Assembly (NCBI GenBank): GCA_047636995.1
Contig: JBLIGQ010000001.1
Location: 138,803-202,802 of the forward strand
DNA length: 64,000 nt
Reading direction: 5' to 3'
DNA from: JAQWQB01 sp047636995
GTDB lineage: Bacteria; Bacteroidota; Bacteroidia; Flavobacteriales_D; Sanyastnellaceae
Part shown: one piece after another, positions 36,009 through 43,575 of the stretch
Position numbering within the stretch: position 1 is the stretch's first letter
Layout: every line of letters starts with the position of its first letter
Position numbers and translations under genes: made by a program
The notes under the pieces: model-generated
Seen by the model: the letters and a program-made list of their open reading frames with translations, nothing else
What the model was told of the DNA's origin: nothing
Database searches by the model: none

Positions 36009-36362
36009 ATGGAAAGAGACGATCTTATTGCAAATGACAATTATTCACTGAACGCAACGCACAGTGACGAAGCTGGTGCTAAAATCAGAAAGAAGATCTG
36101 GAAAGTAACCGGACTTCTCACGCTGATCACTGCAGTTGAAGTTTTCTGTGGAGTTATGATTAAAAGGGGTGACACTTGGCAATGGAGCACGATTAAGGTC
36201 ATGTTTATTGTCCTCACACTTGTGAAGGCAGGTTACATTATCATGTCATTTATGCACCTTGGTGAAGAAAGAAAGAACTTGCGTAACGTGGTCCTTGTAC
36301 CCTACGTTCTTTTCATCGGATACCTAATTTTCATTGCCTTGTATGAAGGCTCTTCCCACTAG
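36009..36362 (+). CDS. Cytochrome c oxidase subunit IV (small subunit)
   Basis: A 117-residue protein with three hydrophobic helices: VTGLLTLITAVEVFCGVMI, IKVMFIVLTLVKAGYIIMSF and NVVLVPYVLFIGYLIFIALY. The layout and the MSFMHLGEERKN loop match the bacterial cytochrome C oxidase subunit IV family (CtaF/CyoD-like). The N-terminal 25 residues are polar and cytosolic. It follows the long subunit III gene by 20 bases. The intrinsic hairpin at 36407 lies 44 bases beyond its stop. Confidence 0.88.
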   Translation: MERDDLIANDNYSLNATHSDEAGAKIRKKIWKVTGLLTLITAVEVFCGVMIKRGDTWQWSTIKVMFIVLTLVKAGYIIMSFMHLGEERKNLRNVVLVPYVLFIGYLIFIALYEGSSH

Positions 36363-36385
36363 AACGATTGATCAGTTGAACTGAT

Positions 36386-37096
36386 ATGACTAAAAAACAA
36401 ACTATTAAAAAGTACACCTTCCTTGTTGGTGTACTTTTTTTGTTTCCCCTCTCGTTGATCCTTTTCTTTGGGGTATTCACGGAGCATAAATTCAAGACGC
36501 TCCCTTATTTCGGTCCGAAAGAAATCTTAAGCACCAAGAATTCCGAAGGTATATCCGATACGGCCTACTATCAAATCCCTGATTTCAAATTCACGAATCA
36601 AAACGGCAACAATTTTACTCGTGATTCTTTGGGTGGACGTGTTTGGCTCACCTCTTTCTATGCCACCAACTCACCGCACATCAGAAAAATCACAGATCGT
36701 CTGCTCGCCCCCAATTGGAGGTACAGACATGAAACTGACATCGGATTGCTGTGTCTGACACTGGATGCTTCTTATGATACCCCTGCGGTCATGAAGGCTT
36801 ATGTAGATCAGACCACCACACAAAACATCACACCAGATAAATGGCAGTTCCTGACCGGTGACCAGGACGCCATCAATAGCTACATCACAAAAGCCTTTTT
36901 TATTGAAGACCCTCAGAATACAGCACAGCTCTTCCTCATAGACACCATTGGAAACATTCGCGGACAGTATAATGGAAATCTAGAAGAAGATATAAAGGCT
37001 GCTATTGAAGACATTGCTTTGCTGAAGAAGGAAATGGACATTAGAAGTTATGAAGAGAAGAAACGTGCTGAACAAAACAATTCCAATACTAATTAG
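36386..37096 (+). CDS. Sco-like protein lacking copper-binding residues
   Basis: A 236-residue protein with one N-terminal membrane anchor (about residues 9-30) and a thioredoxin-fold domain that parallels the true Sco protein next door: LPYFGPKEI here versus LPFYGTHDV, PDFKFTNQNGN versus PGFSFINQDSI, DASYDTPAVMKAYVDQ versus DPEKDTPEMLQAYAQR. The CxxxC copper site is replaced by SFYATNSPHIRKI, and the distal His region (HSDNFVLID in the paralogue) reads TAQLFLIDTIG. The protein has a single cysteine, elsewhere. It cannot bind copper in the Sco manner and may act as a scaffold. Its first codons contain an intrinsic-terminator hairpin. It overlaps the next gene by 47 bases. Confidence 0.8.
   Translation: MTKKQTIKKYTFLVGVLFLFPLSLILFFGVFTEHKFKTLPYFGPKEILSTKNSEGISDTAYYQIPDFKFTNQNGNNFTRDSLGGRVWLTSFYATNSPHIRKITDRLLAPNWRYRHETDIGLLCLTLDASYDTPAVMKAYVDQTTTQNITPDKWQFLTGDQDAINSYITKAFFIEDPQNTAQLFLIDTIGNIRGQYNGNLEEDIKAAIEDIALLKKEMDIRSYEEKKRAEQNNSNTN
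36407..36441 (+). terminator. Strong terminator-like hairpin inside the start of the Cys-less Sco gene
   Basis: AAAAAGTACACC (36407-36418), a 9-base loop, GGTGTACTTTTT (36428-36439) with further T to 36441: twelve perfectly paired bases with a U-tract. It overlaps codons 8-19 of the gene at 36386, which encode the start of its membrane anchor. Position and form suggest partial termination between oxidase subunits and assembly factors. Confidence 0.7.
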
Positions 37097-37751
37097 CATT
37101 GGCCTATTTGCTTGTAGAACAGAGCCCGCTCTTGACCAAGAGCGCTCACTGCCTTTTTACGGAACTCATGATGTATCTTTAGAAAACCAACCAGATGGGA
37201 CGAAGTTAGCAGACACCACCTATTTCACTGTTCCGGGCTTCAGCTTCATCAATCAAGACAGCATTGAAGTTTCTCATCAAGATTACCGTAACCACATTTA
37301 CGTAACAGACTTCTTCTTTACCACCTGCCCAAGCATTTGTCCGGTCATGAGCGCGCAAATGAGCCGACTCCAAGATATGCTGAAGCAAGAAGATTTATTT
37401 GGCCCCGTTATGTTGCTTTCGCACACCATAGATCCAGAGAAAGACACACCAGAAATGCTACAAGCATATGCACAACGAATGGGTGCAGATACAGAACAAT
37501 GGAATTTCGTCACAGGAGACAAAGATGACCTCTATGATCAAGCTAGATATGGTTACTTCATGACCGCACTAGAATCTGACACGGCTGCTGGAGGCTTTTT
37601 CCATTCAGATAATTTCGTGCTTATTGATCGCGGTGGAAGACTCCGTGGTTATTATGACGGCACGTCAACAAAAGAAGTAAATCAACTGTTTGAAGACATA
37701 CTACTATTAACACAAGAAAAAAATGGATTTAGTCAAGATCGCGCAGAATAG
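37050..37751 (+). CDS. Sco1/SenC-family copper chaperone lipoprotein
   Basis: A 233-residue protein that delivers copper to, or reduces, the CuA site of cytochrome oxidase subunit II. Lipobox SIGLFAC (Cys at residue 22) anchors it to a membrane facing the periplasm. The copper ligands are intact: C-x3-C in FFFTTCPSICPVMSAQM and the distal His in GFFHSDNFVLIDRGG. The LLSHTIDPEKDTPEMLQAYA segment is standard. The ATG start overlaps the degenerate paralogue by 47 bases. The gene overlaps the next one (DUF420) by 29 bases, so translation is tightly coupled through this part of the operon. Confidence 0.93.
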   Translation: MKRRNVLNKTIPILISIGLFACRTEPALDQERSLPFYGTHDVSLENQPDGTKLADTTYFTVPGFSFINQDSIEVSHQDYRNHIYVTDFFFTTCPSICPVMSAQMSRLQDMLKQEDLFGPVMLLSHTIDPEKDTPEMLQAYAQRMGADTEQWNFVTGDKDDLYDQARYGYFMTALESDTAAGGFFHSDNFVLIDRGGRLRGYYDGTSTKEVNQLFEDILLLTQEKNGFSQDRAE

Positions 37752-38286
37752 AAAGCAGTCCAGAACACTTATTATTATTGCTTCTTTGGTCATACCCATT
37801 GTAATTATCATCCTGAGGTACATCCCGAATCCTGACTTAACCGAAGGCACAAAGACCCTCCTTTATGGCTTGCCTTTGCTCAATGCTGTTCTCAACGGCA
37901 GTACTTTCCTCCTTTTGATAGCAGCGCTTGTTGCAATTAAAAGGAAAAACATTGCTCGGCACAAGAAATTGGTTTCTACTGCGATGATATTTTCTGGATT
38001 GTTCCTCATATCCTACATCGCCTTCCATGGTATTCTTCCTGAAACGCCTTATGGCGAAGGGGGAAATATGAAAACGGTTTACTACCTCATACTCGTAACG
38101 CACATTCTACTCTCAGCAATTATAGTTCCTTTGGCACTCACTGCATATTCCCATGGATTGGCTGGAAGAATTGATTTGCATCGCAAAATCGTCAAATTTG
38201 CTTTTCCATTTTGGCTTTATGTTACCATAACGGGAGTAATCGTCTACATTATGATACAGCCATTTTACGAAATTCAGCTTTGGTAA
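37723..38286 (+). CDS. DUF420-family membrane protein
   Basis: A 187-residue protein with five hydrophobic segments. LPLLNAVLNGSTFLLLIAAL, IARHKKLVSTAMIFSGLFLI, YYLILVTHILLSAIIVPLAL and DLHRKIVKFAFPFWLYVTIT carry histidines placed as in DUF420 (YozB/CtaM-like) proteins, which occur beside cytochrome oxidase genes and are thought to help heme-copper oxidase assembly. It overlaps the Sco gene by 29 bases and is followed 12 bases later by a small CxxC protein. Confidence 0.85.
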   Translation: MDLVKIAQNRKQSRTLIIIASLVIPIVIIILRYIPNPDLTEGTKTLLYGLPLLNAVLNGSTFLLLIAALVAIKRKNIARHKKLVSTAMIFSGLFLISYIAFHGILPETPYGEGGNMKTVYYLILVTHILLSAIIVPLALTAYSHGLAGRIDLHRKIVKFAFPFWLYVTITGVIVYIMIQPFYEIQLW

Positions 38287-38298
38287 TCCCCCACTATT

Positions 38299-38541
38299 TT
38301 GAAAAAGACCAACAGACATATCACACTTACTTGCGCCCTACTGACGATGGCTCTAATGCTTCCAGAACTATCAACTGCACAATGCGTTATGTGCAAGGCT
38401 GTTGCGGAAGGATCTGCCAATGGCGGGGGCATTGGACAGGGTCTCAATAGCGGAATCATGTACATTATGGGGGTGCCCTATTTGTTAATGGTTGTTGCAT
38501 ACTTCGCTTTCTTTCGAAAAAAAGGTAACTTCAACGGCTGA
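38299..38541 (+). CDS. Small CxxC membrane protein of the oxidase cluster
   Basis: An 80-residue protein: signal peptide (ending LSTAQ, residue 28), then CVMCKAVAEGSANGGGIGQG, LNSGIMYIMGVPYLLMVVAY as a membrane helix and a short basic end. TTG start. I recall similar CxxC plus G-x-N-x-GI-Y proteins at the end of Bacteroidota oxidase clusters, without assigned function. The exported CxxC could bind heme or copper. Last gene of the operon that begins at ctaB. Confidence 0.7.
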   Translation: MKKTNRHITLTCALLTMALMLPELSTAQCVMCKAVAEGSANGGGIGQGLNSGIMYIMGVPYLLMVVAYFAFFRKKGNFNG

Positions 38542-38640
38542 GCGCTAAATCATTTTATTTTGAAGCCAATTCACAATTATATCACAAAACTTGGAACGGA
38601 AATTGTTCTCAAACGTATAGATATTTTTAGAACGATAATT

Positions 38641-39369
38641 ATGCGCAGAAAGATTGTAATATTCGCCTTAGCGATTTCAGGCATGTTCGCATCAACTTCA
38701 TCATTGGCTCAATTCACCCAAGAAAAAAGCATTTCACCGAGCGATGTTGAAATCCAAAAGCAAGTCATGAATTTATCTGTGTTTGACGCAGAATCAAAAC
38801 AGGCGATGGTTGCTAATGTAGCAGTTGCTGGATTAAACCCCCGAAAACCAGTTGTCTTTCAATCAATCGCAGACACCACTTTTGAAATTAGAAATTATAG
38901 ACTTTACACCGTTTCCTGTGTAAAGGAAGGGTATATGTATTACTCTGAAAAGTTTTGGCCAGAAGAAAAAAGTGTTCACGAGCAGGATGTTGAGCTCAAG
39001 AAACTATCTGTTGGACTCAGAACAGATGTACGTGATATTACCTTCTTAGGAAACAAAACAGAAATATACCACAAGTCCAAGCCGGCCCTCGAAGACTTAA
39101 TTCAATTCATGCGCATCAATCCAACCGTAAAGATCGCTGTCACTGGACATGTTAATGGCCCAGACAATTCTCGCAGTGATAAATTCTATACCAATGCAAG
39201 CATTGAACGAGCTGAAAAGGTAATAGAATACTTGGTTGAACATGGCGTTCAAGTTGAAAGGCTCCAAGCCAGAGGAATGGGCAACTCAGAAATGCTCTAC
39301 CCAGACCCCTCAACTGATTGGCAAAATGAAGCCAATAGAAGAATTGAAATAGTGATCACAGCCATTTAA
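38641..39369 (+). CDS. OmpA-family protein
   Basis: A 242-residue protein with a signal peptide (residues 1-25, ending SSLAQ). Residues about 40-115 form a beta-sandwich-like domain (VMNLSVFDAESKQAMVANVA ... YTVSCVKEGYMYYSEKFW). Residues about 135-242 are an OmpA C-terminal domain: DITFLGNKTEIYHKSKPALE, KIAVTGHVNGPDNSRS, ASIERAEKVIEYLVEHGV and the peptidoglycan-binding NEANRRIEIVI. It should tether the outer membrane to peptidoglycan. The frame is open to 38560; the ATG at 38641 starts the signal peptide. No coupling with neighbours. Confidence 0.9.
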   Translation: MRRKIVIFALAISGMFASTSSLAQFTQEKSISPSDVEIQKQVMNLSVFDAESKQAMVANVAVAGLNPRKPVVFQSIADTTFEIRNYRLYTVSCVKEGYMYYSEKFWPEEKSVHEQDVELKKLSVGLRTDVRDITFLGNKTEIYHKSKPALEDLIQFMRINPTVKIAVTGHVNGPDNSRSDKFYTNASIERAEKVIEYLVEHGVQVERLQARGMGNSEMLYPDPSTDWQNEANRRIEIVITAI

Positions 39370-39406
39370 ACAAGACCACCCTGCCGTTCACCACCTTTAA
39401 CATACG

Positions 39407-39416
39407 TTCGTACGAA
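39407..39416. promoter_or_regulatory. Perfect 10-base palindrome upstream of the efflux operon
   Basis: TTCGTACGAA is self-complementary and lies 27 bases upstream of the promoter box at 39444, just beyond where the -33 element would be. Position and symmetry fit an operator for a dimeric repressor such as a TetR- or MarR-type protein. No regulator gene is adjacent. Confidence 0.35.
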
Positions 39417-39443
39417 ACACCTCTTAAACGATTAGAGTTTAGT

Positions 39444-39451
39444 TAAGTTTG
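39444..39451 (+). promoter_or_regulatory. Promoter box of the TolC/adaptor operon
   Basis: TAAGTTTG, a perfect TAnnTTTG box, 19 bases before the ATG at 39471. No TTG at the expected -33 position. Confidence 0.5.
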
Positions 39452-39470
39452 CAATTGAACCCATCAGATA

Positions 39471-40901
39471 ATGGCGAAAACAAGCTTACTTACACTACTG
39501 TTCATAGCAGTCATAGGATCCTCTTTTGCACAAGAAGCATGGACCCTTCAAAAATGCATTGATTATGCCTTCCAAAACAACATTCAAATTCAGCAAAGTC
39601 AGCTGAACTTAGAATTGAGTGAAATTGGAAAACAACAAAATTTCGGGGCACTCTTGCCATCACTGAATGCAAGTGCATCACACGGCTATAACTGGGGACA
39701 AACCATTGACCCTTTTACAAACAGTTTCGCAACAGAGCGCATCAGGAGCAACAGCTTAGGTGCAAACTCTTCATTGACGATCTTCAATGGTTTTCAGAAC
39801 ATGAATCGCCTTAAGCAGAGCGATATTGATATTGAAGCCAGAAAAGCCGATTTAGAAGCCCAGCAAAACGACGTTGCACTTAATGTGGCCAACGCATTCT
39901 TATCTGTGCTTTTCCAGCAAGAGTTGTTGCGCATTGCTGCTTCTAATGTTGAAAACACAGACCAGCAATTGCAACGCATCTCTCAGTTGGTTGATGCCGG
40001 TGCTGCTCCAAGAGGAAACCTCCTTGAAATCCAAGCGCAGCGAGGCACAGATCAAGCAAGCCTTATTTCTTCTGAGAATAATCTGAACATCGGCTACCTC
40101 AATTTGAGACAGTTACTCCAAATTCCCGAAGCAGACAAAGATGGTTTTCAACTTGCCGCTCCTGATGCTGACTTGGCTGAATCAATGACGCTCCCTGGCA
40201 ATTCTCAAAGTGCTAGCTCAAATGCTTTGAACAACTTCCCGCAAATTAGAAGTGCAGAGGCAGATTTAATAAGTGCAGAAACGAATTTAAAGATTGCCCG
40301 CGGTGGCTTGTCCCCAAGATTCAGCATGAGCTACTCTTATGGTTCAGGATACTCTGGTGCTGCCAGGCTGCCCGTTGGAGACCCAATCCTCTCAGAAACA
40401 CCTATCGGATTTGTACAAGGAACAAATGAAGTCGTTGTGGTGCCAAACATCTCTTACAACGCATTTGAGACAAAAGCATTCGGTAATCAGATTCGGGACA
40501 ATGTAAATTCAAGTTTGTTCTTCAGTCTTTCCATTCCTCTGTTCAATGGATTTTCAACGAAGAGCACTATTGAACGCGCTCAAGTGAACCAAAAAAGCGC
40601 TTCACTTCAGTTGGAGTCTACACGCTTATTATTAGAGCAAAACATCCAATCTGCTTATGCTGATGCCCTTGCTGCTCTAAACAATTACCGCGCCGCACAA
40701 ACTGCCGTAGAATCAGCTGAACTCGCCATGGAATACGCTAGCATTCGCTTTGAAGAAGGCGCTTCTAACATTACAGATTACACACAGGCTAGAGTTCGAC
40801 TTGATAACGCACGCTCAAACCTCATCCGCAACAAGTACGATTACATCTTCCGTGTGAAAGTTATAGAATTTTACATGGGACAACCTCTAACCTTCCGCTA
40901 A
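39471..40901 (+). CDS. TolC-family outer-membrane efflux protein
   Basis: A 476-residue protein with a signal peptide (ending GSSFAQ, residue 21). Two OEP repeats are visible: the first from WTLQKCIDYAFQNNIQIQQS, the second from NNFPQIRSAEADLISAETNL. Long Gln/Ala/Asn-rich helices form the periplasmic tunnel (LRIAASNVENTDQQLQRISQ and LNNYRAAQTAVESAELAMEY). It forms the outer-membrane channel of a tripartite pump. The adaptor gene follows one base after the stop. A promoter box and a palindromic site lie upstream. Confidence 0.93.
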   Translation: MAKTSLLTLLFIAVIGSSFAQEAWTLQKCIDYAFQNNIQIQQSQLNLELSEIGKQQNFGALLPSLNASASHGYNWGQTIDPFTNSFATERIRSNSLGANSSLTIFNGFQNMNRLKQSDIDIEARKADLEAQQNDVALNVANAFLSVLFQQELLRIAASNVENTDQQLQRISQLVDAGAAPRGNLLEIQAQRGTDQASLISSENNLNIGYLNLRQLLQIPEADKDGFQLAAPDADLAESMTLPGNSQSASSNALNNFPQIRSAEADLISAETNLKIARGGLSPRFSMSYSYGSGYSGAARLPVGDPILSETPIGFVQGTNEVVVVPNISYNAFETKAFGNQIRDNVNSSLFFSLSIPLFNGFSTKSTIERAQVNQKSASLQLESTRLLLEQNIQSAYADALAALNNYRAAQTAVESAELAMEYASIRFEEGASNITDYTQARVRLDNARSNLIRNKYDYIFRVKVIEFYMGQPLTFR

Positions 40902-40902
40902 A

Positions 40903-42264
40903 ATGAAGAAGTCAACACGCAATATTCTCATACTAGTTGGTGTCATTCTAGTACTCATTATTCTCGCTGTAATATTCGGGGGAAAAAGAGAAAACACTAC
41001 TGTCACAACCTCTGAAGTGATCACCCGCACCATTATTGAAACCGTTTCAGCAAGTGGGAAAATTCAACCAGAGGTAGAAGTAAAGATCACCGCTGAAGTA
41101 AGTGGATTGATCCTAGAGCTTCCTGTTTTCGAAGGTGATCTCGTTGAGAAAGGTGACCTCTTAGTAGGCATCAATCCAGACATCTACATTTCTGCCACAA
41201 GCAGAGCAGAAGCATCTTTGAACACGTCGAAGTCTAGCCTTTCTAGCGCAAGAGCGCGAAAAGCGCAAGCAGATGCCCAGTTCATTGCAGCAGAGCTTGC
41301 TTACAACAGATCGACACAACTGTTCGATCAAGGCGCTGTTTCTAGAGCTGATTATGACCAAGCCGTTTCTTCTTTCGAAGTGAGTAAAGCTGAAATCACC
41401 GCAGCAGAAGAAAGCATCAATGCAGCAGTATTTCAAATTAAAAGCGCTCAAGCTTCACGAAACGAAGCTGCAGATAACCTAAAACGAACAACCATTCTTG
41501 CTCCGCAATCAGGGATCGTGACTGCTTTAACAAAAGAAGTAGGCGAATCTGTTCAAGGAACAGGAATGATGCAAGGAGAAACCATCATGAAGGTTTCTGA
41601 CTTAAGCAGAATGGAAGTTAATGTAGAAGTCAATGAAAGTGACATTGTACGAGTTGCAGTTGGAGACACAGCCCTTGTTGAAGTAGATGCCTACCTAGAC
41701 GAGAAGTTCAAAGGAGTTGTAACTGAAATTAGCAACACCGCTTTGAACGCACTTGACAACAACACCTTGAACATGAATCAGGTGACCAATTTCAGCGTGA
41801 AGATTCGAATTCTTCCTGAAAGCTATTCCCACCTGACTGATGGAAAACCTTCAAATTACGCCGCATTTAGGCCCGGCATGTCTGCCACCGTCGAAATCAA
41901 TACAGCCAAAGCAGAGAACATCTTGGCCATTCCTATTAAGGGCGTCACGACCCGCCAAGACACCGCTTCGAACTCTTATTCGAAGTACATCAAAAAGGCA
42001 GATGAAACGGATGATGACGGCGCTGAAGAAGACAAAGATGACTTGATCTGTGTCTTTGTACTACAAGACGGCAAAGCTCAAATTAGAGTCATTGAAACAG
42101 GTGTTCAAGACAATAAATTTATCCAGATAAAGTCTGGATTAAAGAAAGGCGATGTGGTAATTTCTGGACCGTATGATCAAGTATCACGTATTCTAAAGAG
42201 CGGTGCTCGGGTGGAAACGAAGTCTTCTTCTAAAGGGGAAAAATCAACGTCTGAGGAAGAATGA
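40903..42264 (+). CDS. Periplasmic adaptor subunit of a tripartite efflux pump
   Basis: A 453-residue HlyD/MacA-type membrane-fusion protein. An N-terminal membrane anchor (residues about 7-26) is followed by the biotinyl-lipoyl half-motif (ASGKIQPEVEVKITAEVSGL), a coiled-coil hairpin (about 105-205), the second lipoyl half (TTILAPQSGIVTALTKEVGE) and beta-barrel domains. The region DETDDDGAEEDKDD (near residue 370) is an acidic insertion in the membrane-proximal domain. It links a TolC channel to an inner-membrane pump. The pump gene (a MacB-like ABC or RND protein) does not follow; tsaB overlaps by four bases instead. Confidence 0.92.
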   Translation: MKKSTRNILILVGVILVLIILAVIFGGKRENTTVTTSEVITRTIIETVSASGKIQPEVEVKITAEVSGLILELPVFEGDLVEKGDLLVGINPDIYISATSRAEASLNTSKSSLSSARARKAQADAQFIAAELAYNRSTQLFDQGAVSRADYDQAVSSFEVSKAEITAAEESINAAVFQIKSAQASRNEAADNLKRTTILAPQSGIVTALTKEVGESVQGTGMMQGETIMKVSDLSRMEVNVEVNESDIVRVAVGDTALVEVDAYLDEKFKGVVTEISNTALNALDNNTLNMNQVTNFSVKIRILPESYSHLTDGKPSNYAAFRPGMSATVEINTAKAENILAIPIKGVTTRQDTASNSYSKYIKKADETDDDGAEEDKDDLICVFVLQDGKAQIRVIETGVQDNKFIQIKSGLKKGDVVISGPYDQVSRILKSGARVETKSSSKGEKSTSEEE

Positions 42265-42920
42265 ATCACATCTTGTGCATTGAGACATCAGGCACCAACT
42301 GTTCAGTTGCGCTGGTTTCAGAATCAGGTGTTATAAAGGAGTTGGAAGAACGAAGCGAAAGCTACATTCATGCAGAACGTCTTCACGTTCTCATTGAAGA
42401 CCTCCTCCAACATACTGATAAAAAACTGGAGGCCATAGCTGTAAGCAAAGGCCCTGGGTCTTATACAGGCTTGCGCATTGGTGTGGCGGCAGCAAAAGGT
42501 TTGTGTTTCGCCCTAGACTTGCCGCTCATCGGAATAGAAACTCCGTTACATATGGCTTTTGGCGCCATAGAACGCAATCCTGGTTATGATTTCTACGTTC
42601 CTCTACTAGACGCACGCAGAATGGAAGTTTATTCAGCTACTTACACCAGCACGATGCAAGAAGTGAGCGAAACAAAAGCATTGATCATTGAAGAAGGTTG
42701 TTCCTTCTTCCCTGCGAATGCCTTGTTCTTTGGAGACGGTGCTGAAAAATGCGAACCCCTGCTTGAAGGCACCTTCTTAACTGACGTTTTCCCAACAGCG
42801 GCAGACATGCGTTCCCTTGCCTTTGAACGGTTCAAAGTGCAGGCTTTTGAAGACACAGCGTACTTTGAGCCCTTCTACTTAAAGGACTTTATAGCAGGAA
42901 AACCAAAATCTGCTTTTTGA
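42261..42920 (+). CDS. tsaB: tRNA threonylcarbamoyladenosine biosynthesis protein TsaB
   Basis: A 219-residue ASKHA-fold protein that partners TsaD and TsaE to make the t6A modification at position 37 of ANN-decoding tRNAs. Motifs: LCIETSGTNCSVALV, the conserved VSKGPGSYTGLRIGVAAAKG and VPLLDARRMEVYSATY. The catalytic metal site belongs to TsaD, as usual for TsaB. The ATG overlaps the adaptor stop by four bases, though the functions are unrelated; the coupling probably reflects compact packing. Confidence 0.94.
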   Translation: MNHILCIETSGTNCSVALVSESGVIKELEERSESYIHAERLHVLIEDLLQHTDKKLEAIAVSKGPGSYTGLRIGVAAAKGLCFALDLPLIGIETPLHMAFGAIERNPGYDFYVPLLDARRMEVYSATYTSTMQEVSETKALIIEEGCSFFPANALFFGDGAEKCEPLLEGTFLTDVFPTAADMRSLAFERFKVQAFEDTAYFEPFYLKDFIAGKPKSAF

Positions 42921-42924
42921 ACCT

Positions 42925-42932
42925 TATATTTG
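42925..42932 (+). promoter_or_regulatory. Promoter box directly before the Rieske-like lipoprotein (leaderless type)
   Basis: TATATTTG, a perfect TAnnTTTG box, ends four bases before the ATG at 42937. Confidence 0.45.
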
Positions 42933-42936
42933 GTTT

Positions 42937-43353
42937 ATGAAACGAACAGGATTCCTTCTTTTAATCTTGGCATTTATCACCCTCGGGTCTAAGTGCAACC
43001 GAGACAATCGGGTTCCATATGTCCAGACCAATTTCACCTTGAACTTGAATCTCCCCGGTTACATTGACCTCACAGTTCCAACGGGCTGGATTACGGTCAG
43101 CGGCGGCTCACGAGGTATTTTAATTTACAGAGTGAACAATGATACCTTTATGGCATATGATCGCCATTCGACCTATGACGTTGAAAGCAGCTGCAGAGTA
43201 GATGTGTTAGAAGACAACATTACCGTAACGGATCCTTGTTCAGAATCAGAATGGCTGATCATTGATGGCTCTGTTCTCTCTGAACCCGCTACTTTTCCTT
43301 TGCAGCAGTACAACGTTTCCTGGAACTCTCCAAACCTCCGTGTTTACAACTAA
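42937..43353 (+). CDS. Rieske-fold-like lipoprotein without cluster ligands
   Basis: A 138-residue putative lipoprotein (lipobox near TLGSKC, Cys at residue 20). The mature sequence follows the Rieske domain pattern known from small Bacteroidota lipoproteins: GGSRGILIYRVNNDTFMAYD, then DPCSESEWLIIDGSVLSEPA and a terminal NLRVYN. The [2Fe-2S] ligand positions are degenerate: where a C-x-H is expected the sequence reads DRHSTYD with no Cys, and the second site has a Cys (DPCSESEW) but no His. It therefore probably keeps the fold without binding a cluster. Family assignment rests on pattern memory and could be wrong. Confidence 0.55.
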   Translation: MKRTGFLLLILAFITLGSKCNRDNRVPYVQTNFTLNLNLPGYIDLTVPTGWITVSGGSRGILIYRVNNDTFMAYDRHSTYDVESSCRVDVLEDNITVTDPCSESEWLIIDGSVLSEPATFPLQQYNVSWNSPNLRVYN

Positions 43354-43454
43354 CATCACCGTTAGCCCCTCTCTTTTAGCTTATTAAAGCTGGAAGTATC
43401 GTTTTTATTCTCCAACTTTATTTCTCCGATGTCCAGTGCAAACTCATTTTAAAA

Positions 43455-43540
43455 CAATGAAGCGCCTGAACAATCTATCTCTAAACTTCGTGGGGAGAGT
43501 TGCCTCTCCAATGGTATTGAATGTTTCGCGCCTTTCATTG
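43455..43540 (+). other. Nested inverted repeats in the gap before the barrel gene (possible structured RNA)
   Basis: The 222-base gap holds CAATGAAGCGC (43455-43465) pairing with GCGC-CT-TTCATTG (43528-43540), enclosing GGAGAG (43494-43499), loop TTGC, CTCTCC (43504-43509). The outer stem is 11 pairs with a two-base bulge. Nothing else is evident in the gap. Confidence 0.3.
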
Positions 43541-43575
43541 TGTTCTTTGATTCATCACATTAAAACACAAACTCT

